Positions 43,801 through 55,766 of a DNA stretch of 64,000 bases are shown piece after piece. Source of the stretch: Zizania palustris (taxonomy: Eukaryota; Streptophyta; Magnoliopsida; Poales; Poaceae); the NCBI GenBank assembly GCA_019279435.1, contig JAAALK010000286.1, positions 22,463,931-22,527,930 of the forward strand, given 5' to 3'. Numbering within the stretch: position 1 is the stretch's first letter; each line of letters opens with the position of its first letter. The translations under genes were made by a program, and so were the position numbers. Below the pieces are notes generated by a model, which was not told the origin of the DNA, searched no databases, and saw only the letters and a list, made by a program, of their open reading frames with translations.

Positions 43801-46086
43801 GTCTTCGTCAGTCCAGGCAAAGACGTCCAGATTTTGCTTGACGACTTCTTCCAACGAGGCAGCTATCTCTAGGGATAGCCCCTTGCCGAACTGTACTGGG
43901 TATTCTTTGCCATCCTTTGAAATTATCTTCATCTCGACATCACCTTCTGGGCTTGGCTTAAGGGAGAGCCCCTTCGAAGAGTTCGAAGCCTCCGGAACCT
44001 CTTCTGTGCGCTCCGTCACGCTGTGCACTTGTCGGGGGTCCAACGGCTGGCTGTGCCCATACTCCATTCTCCGGGCTATAGCTTGGTCTCCTGAAACAGT
44101 AAGAACTCCACCTTGCGTGGGCATTTTGAGACAAAGATAGTTGTGATGCGCTATAGCTCCGAATTAGTTCAGCATCCCTCGCCCAAAGATTGCGTTGTAA
44201 GCATAGGGGGCGTCGACAACGTCGAAGATCACCTCTTCCACCCTGGCCAAAGGCCCCTCTCCGAAAGCAACCTCGAGGCCTATCTGGCCGAGGGCATCGA
44301 GAGGCGGTCCTGAGAAACCTTGAAGTGGCCGGGCCGCTGGAAGTAGATGTTTTCGAGGTATGCACATTTGATCGAAGGCCTGGACAAAAAGTATGTCTGC
44401 GAAGCTCCCGCCGTCCACCAGGATCCTTCGGACTTCCACCCCTGCTATGTCTGCGGAAATGACCAAGGGGTCAGCATGGGGGAACTTTACCCCCGCGGCA
44501 TCACTGGCAGTAAAAGAGATGGACACATGGGACCATTCTGGCATTCCCTCCGCGGAGCTCGAAGTCCCAATGTGCCCTACTTCGCGGACGTATTCACGCC
44601 GCTGCCTCTTGGACATGTTTCCAAGTGTCCCCCCTCCGGAGATGGGTAGGACCACTCACTTGCCGCGGTCTTGTGGGTCTTCCTGCTTCGGTGGTGGCAT
44701 AATATTGGCCACTGGAAGTCGCATGGGGGCTTCAGGGACACCGGCTCGGGCCACGATTTGCACAGGCTCCGACCGTGCCGCTGGTGGGGTTCGGTCCGAA
44801 GTACTCCGCCCGGTACTTCGTCCTAGGTACTCACCCCGAAGGGTTAACACCGACTTGCAGTCCTTCGTGTCATGGCTTCTATTGTCGCCATGCACACAAC
44901 AGAAAAAACTCTGGCGCCTGCCAGGTACTCTTTCTTGAGGCCTTGGCGCTCCAGCCTTGAAGCTTTGCGCTTGTTGGAAATTGGCGAGCGCCTTCGGAAT
45001 GGAAGGTGCGATGCTTAGCACCTCCGAATGGAAATGTTTCTTTCCTCGCCTGTGGTCGCCGAAGCGATTGTCTTGAGGAGGTTGCAGCGAAGCTGAGGCT
45101 TCGGGCTCCGTCTTCACTTCTCGGAGGGCAGGTGCGGGTGCCACGGCTCGTCGAAGGCAGCCCTCCTCCGCCTTGGCATACTGTTCAAAGTATGCCATCA
45201 GCTGTGCCACAGATGTCACAGGCTTCCGATGGAGCTTGCTGAGGAGATCGGGGTTTAGCACCCCTTCGCGGGTGGCGTCGACTACCGAAGAGGTAGACAG
45301 GCCCTTGATTTGTGACTTTGTGTGGGCGAAGCGCGTGAAGTATTCCCGAAGTGTTTCTCCCGCTCGCTGCTTCACCTGGAATAAGCTCCCTGTCGACATC
45401 GGAGCCACAAAGGTACCCTGGAAGTTGCTTACAAACTTCCTCTTCAACTGCTCCCAAGATCTGATCGATCCTGGCTTCAAGGACCAGAACAATCGGAGCG
45501 CCACACCTTCGAGAGCGAGGGGGAAACACTTTGCCATAGTGTTGCGCACCCCTCCGCTTGCTTCTATCACCAGGGCGTATGAATGAGAAAACTCTCCGGG
45601 GTCCGACCCACCAGAGTACTTGTGCAACTTCGAGGCTTTTAACCTGGGATCGAAGGGCACTCTTTGCAAGTCCGAATGTAGCGGAGACTCATCATCGAAA
45701 GATGTGTTCTCAGCCTCCTCCGGGACTTGAACAGCTTCGGGAAGATTGCGAGCACCACCGTCTTGGGGCCCTTCTAGAGTCTCGGTGGAGGCTTGGGAGC
45801 GGAGGCAATCAGCGGCCTCTTGCCTCCATCTAGCCACTTCCTCCTGAAGCCTTGCTAACTGAGTAGCCTCAGTTCCAGGAAGGTCTTCGTCTTCGTCGGA
45901 GGGTTGCTCCGGGTCTTGGGAACTGACATAATCAGTTTGGAGCACCGTAGGAGGAGCTCGAGGGCCCCTGGGCACTCGACGCCCAGCAGCACCCTCGGGA
46001 ATTGTTGAAATGGCTGAGGGTCCAGCTCCGTTGGTCCGAGGGGACCTTCGGAGAGGACCCGAGGCTTGGCTTCGCTTCGGAGGCAT
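40829..46086 (-). pseudogene. gag-pol of Tat element 4, multiple stops and frameshifts
   Basis: Opens with MPPKRSQASGPLRRSPRT at 46086. Gag is open to 44656, including the Cys/His knuckle. Protease follows (VDGGSFADILF, with Ser-to-Phe next to the catalytic triplet). Frames break near 44655 and at TAG near 44164, then 44124-43135 covers the front of RT with an intact YMDD. After a frame change near 43150 come the rest of RT and first RNase H (to 42683), the archaeal-type RNase H (42535-42197) and integrase (about 41842-41369, then 41302-40910). A deletion of roughly 30 codons removed sequence near 42760, where FVSEALSGAKVRY is missing. The copy is not functional. Confidence 0.92.
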
Positions 46087-46272
46087 AGCTAGTAACGGAG
46101 AGGTCCGAAGACCGAGGACTTCGATTGGTCTGGGAAGGCGAGGGAAGGCCTTCGAACCGCACTAGGAAGCCCCTTATCGAAGGGTGCGTAGAATATTGGG
46201 ACTTCGAGGCTCCCTCCGTAAGTGCTCTTCGAAGTGCAGTCAGCAGTAGAGAACAAGCTTCTAGAACTTGGT

Positions 46273-46290
46273 TCCCCACGGACGGCGCCA
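46273..46290 (-). other. primer-binding site of Tat element 4
   Basis: Same 18-base site as in the other Tat elements, on the minus strand, two bases inside the LTR edge. Confidence 0.88.
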
Positions 46291-46292
46291 AC

Positions 46293-46788
46293 TGTTGGCG
46301 TAAAAGATTACGCTAACAGGTTCTCTGAGATCAAGAACAGACAAATAGTGAGCTTGTGCTTAAGGACTATCGCAAGCCTCCGAATGGATAATAGCTTAAG
46401 TAGTCCGAATGTGTGTATTAGAATAGCTGAGTATTCAATCCTTATTACAGGGTAAGGAGGGGGGTATTTATAGGCAAAAACATCTAAGGAAAAGACCTAT
46501 TTACCCCTTGATTACAACCGACTTAGTGGAAACTATTCGGTACCCTGAACAGGGTTAAAATGGTAAAAACTACCCGAGGCAAGTGGATAAGCCAAACGTC
46601 CTATCAATCTTGTCGTTTGGCTCTGAAGCTTCATATCTTGCGGAGGATTCCTTCGGATCGTAGATCGAAGCACCCTTCGGCTTAACGACTCCTCCACCTT
46701 CGAACATGGGCCCATCAGCTCTGAAGCTGATAAGTCCTTTTGAACTGTTAATCTCTAAGTCCCGAAAGTGAAGCATTTTCCCCCAACA
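46293..46788 (-). repeat. 5' LTR of Tat element 4 (496 bp)
   Basis: Direct repeat of 34953-35447, flanked outside by gccat. Confidence 0.95.
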
Positions 46789-46935
46789 GCCATGCTCATG
46801 ACAATTATCAGATGTATCCAAATCAAGTATAATCAATAGTATTAAAGACAATATGTCAAAAGCATAGCAAGGCATGTATATATAAAAGCAATTAATCATA
46901 TAATAGAAGCTCAAGCAGTGCTACACAACTCCCCC

Positions 46936-49383
46936 TCAAAACATGCTAGCAGATCTTGAATGCTCAGTGTTGGGGTGAGAAAAAAACTGTTTTGGAATCC
47001 AATATTGCAAAACTCGAGAACCAGGTAAAGTAGTAGACTGATCATGCACAGGGTATGAACCGTGATAAAAAGTGCGTGGTCTACCTACAAAGCGCGAACC
47101 TGGAAAACAACGAGATCTCCCAACCTATCGAGAATCAAAGCCTCTTACACGCGGTCTAGCACCATATGAAGCATGATGTACACCACGAGGGGCAGAATCT
47201 CTCATGAAACTATGTGGGGCCTCAAAATCAGGATAAGAGCGAAAAGCAGACTCATGCATATCCAAAGATAGGTAATGCATGTCCTGAAAGTTCATCGCAA
47301 AAGAACGTCGTTCATCTTTGATACGAAGAAAGCAAAACCCAACCAAGTGACCCACCCGATGACAATAGGAATAGTTACACACTCTCTTGGGTGTGTGAGC
47401 ATGGGTCTCAGGCGCAAATCTCACAGTCTTCTTGGGTTTTTGCTACGAAGGTTCATCTGGTGAACGAAGAGCTTTATTTGTAGGTTGAGTAGGATTCATT
47501 GCTTTTTGATCGGTGTCTAACTGGGCTCTCTCTTTCTCACGGGTAGTGGGAGGAGTGAACACATTTTCGCTCAAAGTGTTTGGAGTAGTTCTCTCATAGC
47601 CCAACCCGAGAGCTAACCCTGCTCTATCAGCACACAGTTTTGTTTTAGCCAAAAGAAAGTACATCCCACCATTGCCTTTAGTGCATTTCTCAACCACAGA
47701 GAGAAGATAATCATTTTCACATTTTAGTTTTTCAACTTGCTCTCTAGCAAAGATGAGTTGGTCCTTAAGAGTGATGCAGGTGGGACACGCCAGCTGCACA
47801 TCCTTAGAACACTCAGCACTCTCCAATCTAGCCTTAAGTTCATCAACATGTCTATCTCTCAAATTAATGGTTTCAACAAGTAAAGGAAAGTTCATGCATT
47901 CGTTGATGACCGCAGGACTAGACTCCACCACCAAAAGCTGCTTTTTAGTTAATTCAAGTTTTTCAACAGTTTGAGCATGTGTAAAATGCAGCTGAGCAAG
48001 TTCATTCATGACAATAATATATGACTCACATTCGGCATCATCAGACTTAGATTTCAAAATTGCAAGTTCAGTGGAAATAGTTTCAAGTCTGAGTTTTAGT
48101 TCTTTTCGTTCTTTAGCAGCAAGTTTAAGTAATCTATCCTGAGAACAAACAACATCATGCAATTCATCATTTTGAACAAGAATCTGATCACGGGATAGAT
48201 ATACCTCAGAAGTATCGAGCTCGTCGCTGCTAGCATTGCCGTCGACCATGAAGCAAAGGTCGATGAGGTCCATTGTCTTCTTATCCTTCTTCTCCTTATT
48301 CTCTTTCTTGGGAGGCTCCTCTTCCTCCGAGTTTGTCTCCTCGCTTGATGTACCGTCGATGTCGATGAGGGTGGCCACAAAAGCTCTGGCTACTCGTTTA
48401 GCCACTTTTTCGTGTTTCCCTTTGTAGTAATGTTTCTTGTTCTACTTTTGGTGCTTGTGCTCATTTTCATTTTTCATTTTTAATTTAGGGCAATTCTCTT
48501 TTATGTGAGACATATCTCCATATTCAAAACACCCTTGTGACCCTCCTCTCTTTTGGTCTCGTCTATCATTGTAGAAGCGAGTGAACTTCTTAACAATGAG
48601 AGCTAGCTCCTCATCATCTAGAGTGTTCACTTGTTCTTTTGTGACAGAGACAAGAGAGGACAAATCAAAAGCACCAGAATAAGCACAAACTCCAGAAACA
48701 CCAGAAAAGTTACCTCCAAATGAGGTACCACTGCTAGGACCGGAAACTAAAGCAATAGAAGGCAACAAAGAGTTTCCGACTCCTGGACGAGACGCCTTGG
48801 CAATCTTAGTGGACATAAGCTTACTAAAGAGTTCGTCGCAAGTCAAAGTGTATAAGCTCGCCGACTCTTCAATACTAGAGATGTTCACCTCCCATATGCT
48901 ACGATCAAGAGCATAGAGAAGTTTGATTGCTCTATCATGGTCAGAGTAAGCCAAAGTCCCTAAGGAGCGCAAATTACTCACAATTCCATCAAAACACGCA
49001 AACATGGCATCTACAGATTCGCCGGGGCCTTGCACAAACATTTGATATTCTTGATTATAAGTGCTTTGCCTCCTAGCCTTAATCTGAGTAGTGCCCTCAT
49101 GAAAAGTTTTCAAAGTGGTCAAAATTTCACGTGCAGTTCGTAGGTGCTGGACCATGTCAAACTCTTTGCGACTCAGACTGATAAACAGTATGTTTCTTGC
49201 TTTGCTATTACATTCGTACTGTAATTTCTCAGTCTCTGAATTGCGATTTTCAGGGATCACATATTTGGAATCAACAATGTCCCAAATAACACTTCCTTGG
49301 CTTAGTAGATAAGCCTCCATGCGCACCTTCCAATAAGCAAATTCATGACCATCAAAAATCGGAATCTTAGAGTTTCTTTCCAT
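46936..49383 (-). pseudogene. gag of copia element X, 815 codons with three nonsense codons
   Basis: One frame from MERNSKIPIFDG (ATG at 49383) to TGA at 46938-46936, broken only by TAG at 48441-48439, 47445-47443 and 47127-47125. At the last, the homologous gag of Y reads CAG. Parts in order: UBN2-type gag core (YWKVRMEAYLLSQG, IKARRQSTYNQ, AIKLLYALDRSIWEV); a knuckle reading FEYGDMSHIKENC, where the first Cys pair is damaged (F1 has CYECGDTSHIKANC); a Lys/Glu-rich linker; a long coiled-coil stretch (about 48150-47700); and a second, Cys/His-rich motif (CNYSYCHRVGHLVGFC) near 47350. Gag packages element RNA. No pol follows, so reverse transcriptase and integrase would have to come from another element. 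Confidence 0.85.
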
Positions 49384-49434
49384 TTCGCCAAAACAAGGAT
49401 CACAAACCGGTTAAGGTCAACTGGTGATCTAACC

Positions 49435-49447
49435 AGCTCTGATACCA
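49435..49447 (-). other. primer-binding site of copia element X
   Basis: TGGTATCAGAGCT on the minus strand, complementary to initiator-methionine tRNA, two bases from the LTR edge at 49450. Confidence 0.92.
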
Positions 49448-49449
49448 AT

Positions 49450-52400
49450 TGTGGGATCAGAATGGCGACTAGAGGGGGTGAATAGGCGCCTCGACAAATT
49501 CTTTCAAATATGATGGCCTTTTCAAATGCACTTGAAAACTGATCTGAACCTCTCTCACATAAAACACAAGAACAACACTCAAGGACTGCAATATTGTAGC
49601 TTGACTGAGATAATTTCAGAAGTTTACCTCTATTGATCTGAAGTAATGCTCAACACTGTAATATAGAACTTGATTTGAGTTTACATAAACACAAACAAAT
49701 TAGAAACAGTTGAATAGAAACTCCTCAATGGATGAACTAGATTTTCAGTTGAAAAAATTAATTTCTGAAACTTTTTAGACAATGAACAGTGATTCCATAG
49801 ATTCTGAATTCAACTTTCAGGGTTTTACAAATTCAAATACAAAACTACACTTCTGTAAATTTAAAAAGTATTCAAGTGATATACTAATGAAAACTAGATA
49901 ATGAACAATGTCAACTTGTCTAAAATCAGAACATAGAATGAGAGTTTCCAATTGACTTTAATTCCGATTGCTTAAAATGAATTTCAGTTTCAAATCACAA
50001 TTAACAGAACTCAACTGAATTTCATTCACTAACTCCATAAGGAACAACACTAGTACAGAAGCAGATATTTAGAATAAATAACAAGACAATTTACTCTTTA
50101 GGAACAGATCTGCAAAAATGGCTTGAAGATAAAATGTAGTTACAAATTGAATGTGACTACAGACTAGGAATCAGCAAAAGCAGATTAGTCATTCAATTAG
50201 GTTCAATAAAGGAGTTTCAGTGTTAATCACATAGAGTACCACTTCACAGTAGATGAATAGTGCAATCAGGAATCATTTTCAGCTTTTTGACCATATTCAG
50301 AATAAACTTCAGAACTTACCGACTAAAACAATTTATATTAATATGATTGAAGATAGACTAACACACATATAAGTTCAGGAAGAACATAGTTAGGACAATC
50401 CTCTTTTCAAGGTCAAAAACTCAGAACACAATCAAATAAACTTTCAACACACTTAAATCACACTTAAGTAAATCTAGAGAACGAAAACTGCTAAGTAATA
50501 TAGGGACTTAACTCACTCTGATGCAACAAGCAGTAGGTAAATTACCGTATCTTGACAAATAGAAATCATCAACTATTGTGAAAGAACTCAGGATATCTAT
50601 CTAGGAACACTGATTTTGACAATTTCAATCACAGCCAAAGATTATGTATAAGACAACTTCAGCACTTTTGATTCCTATTCAGATCAGAATAACTGAAGTC
50701 TGAACTGAATATTACTGAGCAGAACAAAATGTATCACACATTGATGATCAATGATATTCATGCAAAAAGTTCAAGAGTAGTACATATTCTATCAAACCAG
50801 TGCTGATCAGTATAAAGGATTAAAAACAAATCAGAAGCAAGGACTTGTAATGAGTGCAGATCACAAAAAAAATCAGCAAGCATGCTGTCCTAGATGATGA
50901 ACATGTGTAGAAGCATATTAGCAAACAGGTTGCTTGCCACACAAAATTCAGATCAAGGTGACTATTCAACCAGAAATAATTTAGCAATTGAAACCAAAAC
51001 TTGACTCAAATCACCTTTGATACAACACAATGATGAATCTGACAGTATGGTATCAAAAAACTCAAAAACAGATTATCTAGACAAGAAGATCTGCTACAGT
51101 TTCTGATAAAAGGAAATTCCGAAACCAGACTCACTTATATCAGAGAAATAAAATAGAGAGATCAAGTGAAAGATTGATAAACAGTGCACATGTAATCAGG
51201 AAATGCACCTGAATAGAACCAAAAGAATACACACCAAATTTCTTTATAGACTTTTATACACAGGTGTAGTGCTCTCACTGTTGTCCATCCAAGAAAAAGA
51301 CACAAGATCAAAGCAAGAACAGGTTCAGAACAAATGAAAAAAGTGCTCAAAAGAGAAATAAACTTCTGCCAATCCTTCATGAAACTAAATCCAAGAAGAA
51401 GAGAATATTTCTGAATGAAAGTTCTTAATCAATTCAGCAAATGATTTTGATGGCAGAAATAAACCAGGATGGTGTACCTTTGTTTGAAGATTTAAGGTGT
51501 TGTATCACTTCAGAATAGCATAGATGCTTGAGTTCTTTAGATCAGGATGAATAACACGTCCACAATTAGCAGGCAGATTGCAAAACAACAAAAGAAATCT
51601 GGTTTCTTAATTCATAAGAGTCAGAGGAAAAGCAACCAGCCAACAAATTTTTCTATCTCAAAAAGTGGACAACCACCTTGGGTGAGGATGCCCCCATTTT
51701 ATAGGCCCACCCAAGGTTGACAACATTACAAAGACCCCCTTGAGATGTTCAGATTTACACATAAGGACATGACACATTTTCAGAATTAAAAAATTTTGAA
51801 AACTACTCTCCTAAACTCTATTTATTTAAAACATGACTCACACTTTTAATATATTTTCAAAACATTGAAATTCTGAAACATACCAAAAGTTTACACTTTT
51901 AAACTAAACTACTAAACACAAATAGAATCCTAATGCTTGGAATTAAAACACATTTTAAGATGAGACAGTTTTCAGCAAAATCCGACAAAGCATCCTTGAT
52001 CGCTGACATGTGATGCCAATCTGCGAACTTGACTGCCAGCAAGTCTCTCTCGCTCTTGATCCTCTCGAGCCGCCTGATCACTTGCACTGGCCTCCCTTTC
52101 ACTGACTTGACCTTCATGACGTCTCGACCATCCGTCCGTTCATGTCTTGCTCGATCTCCTCATTTACTTCTGAGTTCATCTCTAACTTCACCCGGCATCC
52201 TCGATCCTCTAGCATTGAGCTCCCTGCTCGACCCTTGATCACCTGCCGCTGACAGTTGGTTAGCATCTCCACCCTTCACACATGAGACAAGTCAAAACAC
52301 GAAACACGAAATGCAACGCACAACGATCCCCTCGGTATCCACTCTCCATAAACACACATCAAACCCATCGATGCAATCAAACCTTCACTAACACATTCAC

Positions 52401-52471
52401 TCCATCGCTCATCCTTGTCAATCACTCATCACAAAAACAGAAATGATAGTGTGACACCTCTTGGTTTCACA
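49450..52471 (-). repeat. 5' LTR of copia X (3022 bp)
   Basis: Plus-strand TGTGGGATCAGAATGGCGAC...CTTGGTTTCACA, followed by aatat. TATAAAA promoter box on the minus strand at 51697-51703. Relative to the left LTR it lacks several hundred bases after about 49522 and has an additional about 795 bp at about 49926-50720. Over an aligned 300-bp stretch near 49525-49800 I count about 3% differences. Confidence 0.88.
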
Positions 52472-52569
52472 AATATATTTCACTGCAATGAATGAATTAT
52501 TTCCAGTATGTCATGTCATGTTTAAGGAATTTATTTTTATGTTGCTACTTTCTCGCTCATGAAAAATTA

Positions 52570-53785
52570 TGTGGGATCAGAATGGCGACTAGAGGAGGCT
52601 AAATAGGCGCCTTAACACTTTCTTTCGAATGTGATGTCCTAATCAAATCACCCAACGCTCCTCTAAAAACTCAGTTTTAAGTTTTAATCCAATCAGTATA
52701 AAAATTGAGCTCCACACGATCAAAAACTACAAATCAACTTTGTTTTAAGATTTTTGATAGACAAATATCAAAACACTCACACAAGAGATCAATTCAAGTT
52801 TGGAATAGTGAATAAGCTTGTTTCAATTCAATCTCAAATGAAATCCCTATACTTCTGAAATTTGTCGGAATAGTAAAAGTGTATTTCAACAAGGTTCATT
52901 AGTCATGTTTTGATTCAGTTTGCAATTTTCAGTTTCAGTTTAACTTCAATTCAGCACACAATGATTCAATTCAGAATGAAATCGATTTGCATGCTGGAAC
53001 AGTCTACACTTGATCAAGAATAGTACATTCAGCAAAACACTGTATCTGAACTGACAACAATCACTGAGTACTATTCAATGTCACAATCTCAACTTCAGAA
53101 GTAAATTCAGGTTTAGAATAAAAAGCATGCTGATCAAATGTTGTTTTTAGATCAAAACTTCAACCAAGTGCTCATAAGCTAGACAATGATTCAGAACTTG
53201 TCAAAGCTAATGAATTTTAGATTTGAATAGTACTGAAAACAAGTTTTATCTTAATCACCAAAAACTGAACTAAGTTTCAATGAAGCTGAACAAAATAACT
53301 TGCTGAATTCAGAATTTTCAGTATGCTGAACAACAGTTTTAGAAACCCTGTAGTGTACCCGACACGACAACACTTTAGCAATTTTGACAAACTCCAGTGC
53401 CTACTATTTCAGAAAAAGAAAAACACCTCACAGAATATATCTCAAGGGATTTGATTTGAAATGCTAATCAAAACAAACTTTGATCATCAACACAAGTTCT
53501 AGAAACGATCAGAACTAATCTGAATCAGAATTCACTCACAAGGAATTTGAGTGTAGCTCAACCATTCAAAACAGAACCAGAAATGAGCTCTTCTAAACAA
53601 ACAACAGAACATACATCTTGGAGCAAATTTGTTTACTCAAGAAAGTACCTAGCCATTCTACTGATCTAGCACTTACAAGCAGAGAAATCAAAAGCTCAAG
53701 ACAGATATTGACAACTGCGGCTATACTGCAAAAACTGAAAACAGACCCTGAAAACTTGTATAGCAAACAGTAATGTTAACTGATG
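52570..53785 (-). repeat. 3' LTR fragment of copia Y
   Basis: X-type LTR beginning, then AT-rich sequence only loosely like the X LTRs. It ends abruptly at a junction with element interior ('gatgaa' to 'taggagataaaaagatgc'). No coding frames. Confidence 0.65.
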
Positions 53786-54174
53786 AATAGGAGATAAAAA
53801 GATGCAAAGAGGGGAAAAAGGGTAAAGCAGAGATGTGAGCTTCTGAAACATGAGCAGCTACAATTATAGTACAAACAATCATTCGCCTTGAATATTGTCT
53901 CAAAGTACTAAAAGACTTCGTCATATGTATACCATCTAAACAAAAAGGCATGAGCAACCATTTTCAGACTTTAGCAAATAAAACCATCACCACTTAGACT
54001 AGTATACTAGAAATGTCAAGGTATGAGATGCAAAAGCTAAACAAGCACACACTAGATAAACGTATCCCACTTCAATGTGCTTCAGCAAACATGATATGCA
54101 ATGAATTTTAAATTTCTCATTTTTGTGCTAGGGGTTATTTGCATGTCAACCTTAAGCTAACTGACCATGCTAAG

Positions 54175-55245
54175 TGTTGGACCAGAAACGGCGACCAGAG
54201 GGGGTGAATGGGAGCTTTTTAAAATTTCAGACTAAAAATAGCCTTCTGTTTTAATTCTGTCTTCTGTGGAACAGGCTTCAAACACACCCTTCGAAGTTTT
54301 GGTTTGGAGGTATTTCACAGCTCCGAAATCAGGCTTCGCAAGGAGCAAAAGTTCGAAGCCAAGAAGACTTCGCTCCACCCACAACACCCAAAAACTCAAC
54401 TCTGCTAAGTCAGTGCATGCTCCGCACACTGGGTGCCTTCGAGCAGGCTTCACACTTCATCCTTCGCAAGAGCAGACTTCCCTCTGAGGACTTCGACCAA
54501 ACACTCAGCGCTAGCAACTGATACTAGGCTTCGTACTTCGAAGGTCTAAATGCATACAAAACACACTTCGCCGAGGACTTCTACAAGGGAAGAAAAATGG
54601 GCTTCGACTCAAGCCAGGCAGTGCTTCCCTAGTAATCAGAGAGGTCTAGCCTCCAATTTACACAGAGCGAACAGACACTAAAAAACACACTTCACACGCA
54701 CAGACCTTTCACACACTTCTCCAAAACACTCTGGAGGAATAAACTTAACACAGGAAGAATTGAAGCACAAAGAGATCAAAGCATGCAGTGTAACATAGGA
54801 ATACAAGTTCAAACAATAAATGAAAACATAATCAAAGTTGCATTGCTTGAACAGGGAACACAAAATGAACTCACAGACTGAATACAAGAGTATGTGGCGA
54901 CTAGCACAGGAGCTCAAAAATGGCTGCTCAAAGTGTTAATGTGACCTAGCTAGCTTCCACTATTTATAGGAACTATTTAGCACTGTGAATAGACTACTTT
55001 ACCCCTAGGGTTAACACTGTTTTTGTCTCATCATAACAGGGGGTACAGTTGGTAGTCTACTTTATTTGGAGGCTTCTTTTGTCAACTTCGCAGAGGAGAC
55101 AACATCAACTTTTGCAGAGCAGACACGGTCAGCCTTTGCAGTTTTGGAGCCTTCTGAAGCCCCCCCTTCGCACGCGAGGGGTGCTGTAGCTTCGGTGAGA
55201 AGCCTTGAGCCTAACGGCCTTCGCTTCACTGAAGTCAGATTTTAT
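54175..55245 (-). repeat. truncated F1-type copia LTR inside element Y
   Basis: Starts TGTTGGACCAGAAACGGCGACC like 15679, and follows the F1 LTR through the 'tttacccctagggtt' and 'gtagcttcgg-gagaagcc' blocks. It stops about 950 bp before the LTR's far end. The Y interior resumes by about 55290, with about 95 bp of Y lost, so no target duplication is left. A minus-strand TATAAATA-like box lies near 54960. Confidence 0.75.
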
Positions 55246-55766
55246 GGTTCTTTTATCCTCTGATATGGTAAGCCTGACGGACCAGGACCCCTTTGAAAAT
55301 GAAAATGTCCTGGTTCTTACCAAAGTGATATGGTAAGCCGTCCAGAACAAAATAGCGCGACAAAGCAAATCCACCTGGATCTTTTCAATTTCAGCATACA
55401 ACATCATGAATGTCATTCATTTTCATTTTCATTCATTTTTCATTTTAATTTTCATTCATTTTCATTTTCTTTCATTTTTGGTGAAATCAAGTTGCGTATT
55501 AGCATCCAAGATAGAAAGGACCTAACTATCAGGTGTGTAAAAGACAGCAAAAGCACTCAACCAATTCATGCTAGTTTCTAGACTAAGCAGTGACCATTTT
55601 CAATTTTTCACAAATAAAAGCCATGCTCATATCAATTCTCAGATGAAATCATGCCAAGTACAGTCAACAGTATTAAAGATAATACTACAAAGGCATAACG
55701 AAGCATGTACTTGTAAAAGCAATTAATCATATGATAGAAGCTCGTGCAATGCTACACAACTCCCCC

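Larger units (their letters stand above)
34953..46788 (-). mobile_element. complete Tat-lineage retrotransposon, element 4 (11,836 bp)
   Basis: Flanked by the exact duplication gccat (34948-34952 and 46789-46793). It lies opposite to element 2: 5' LTR 46788-46293, gag-pol 46086-40829, repeat array, antisense gene (on the plus strand) 35944-39741, 3' LTR 35447-34953. By hand count about 17 substitutions separate the LTRs in about 494 bp (about 3.4%), so it is older than element 2. Confidence 0.95.
19357..52471 (-). mobile_element. gag-only copia-type element X, with two Tat elements nested inside
   Basis: The two outer ends are TGTGGGATC... (19357) and ...GGTTTCACA (52471), flanked by aatat at 19352-19356 and 52472-52476. 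Removing Tat elements 2 and 4 with their target duplications leaves about 9.5 kb: 3' LTR about 2.79 kb (19357-19667 joined to 31409-33885), internal about 3.7 kb (33886-34952 joined to 46794-49449) and 5' LTR 3.02 kb (49450-52471). The internal part holds a primer-binding site, one gag frame and a polypurine tract but no protease, integrase, RT or RNase H. It is therefore non-autonomous and resembles the class described as terminal-repeat retrotransposons with a gag domain (TR-GAG). Confidence 0.88.

Noticed and set aside
5936..46788. Elements 1 and 3 as the two halves of one Tat element
   Set aside because: They are in opposite orientation, both show their 5' LTR and primer site, and their gag N termini differ.
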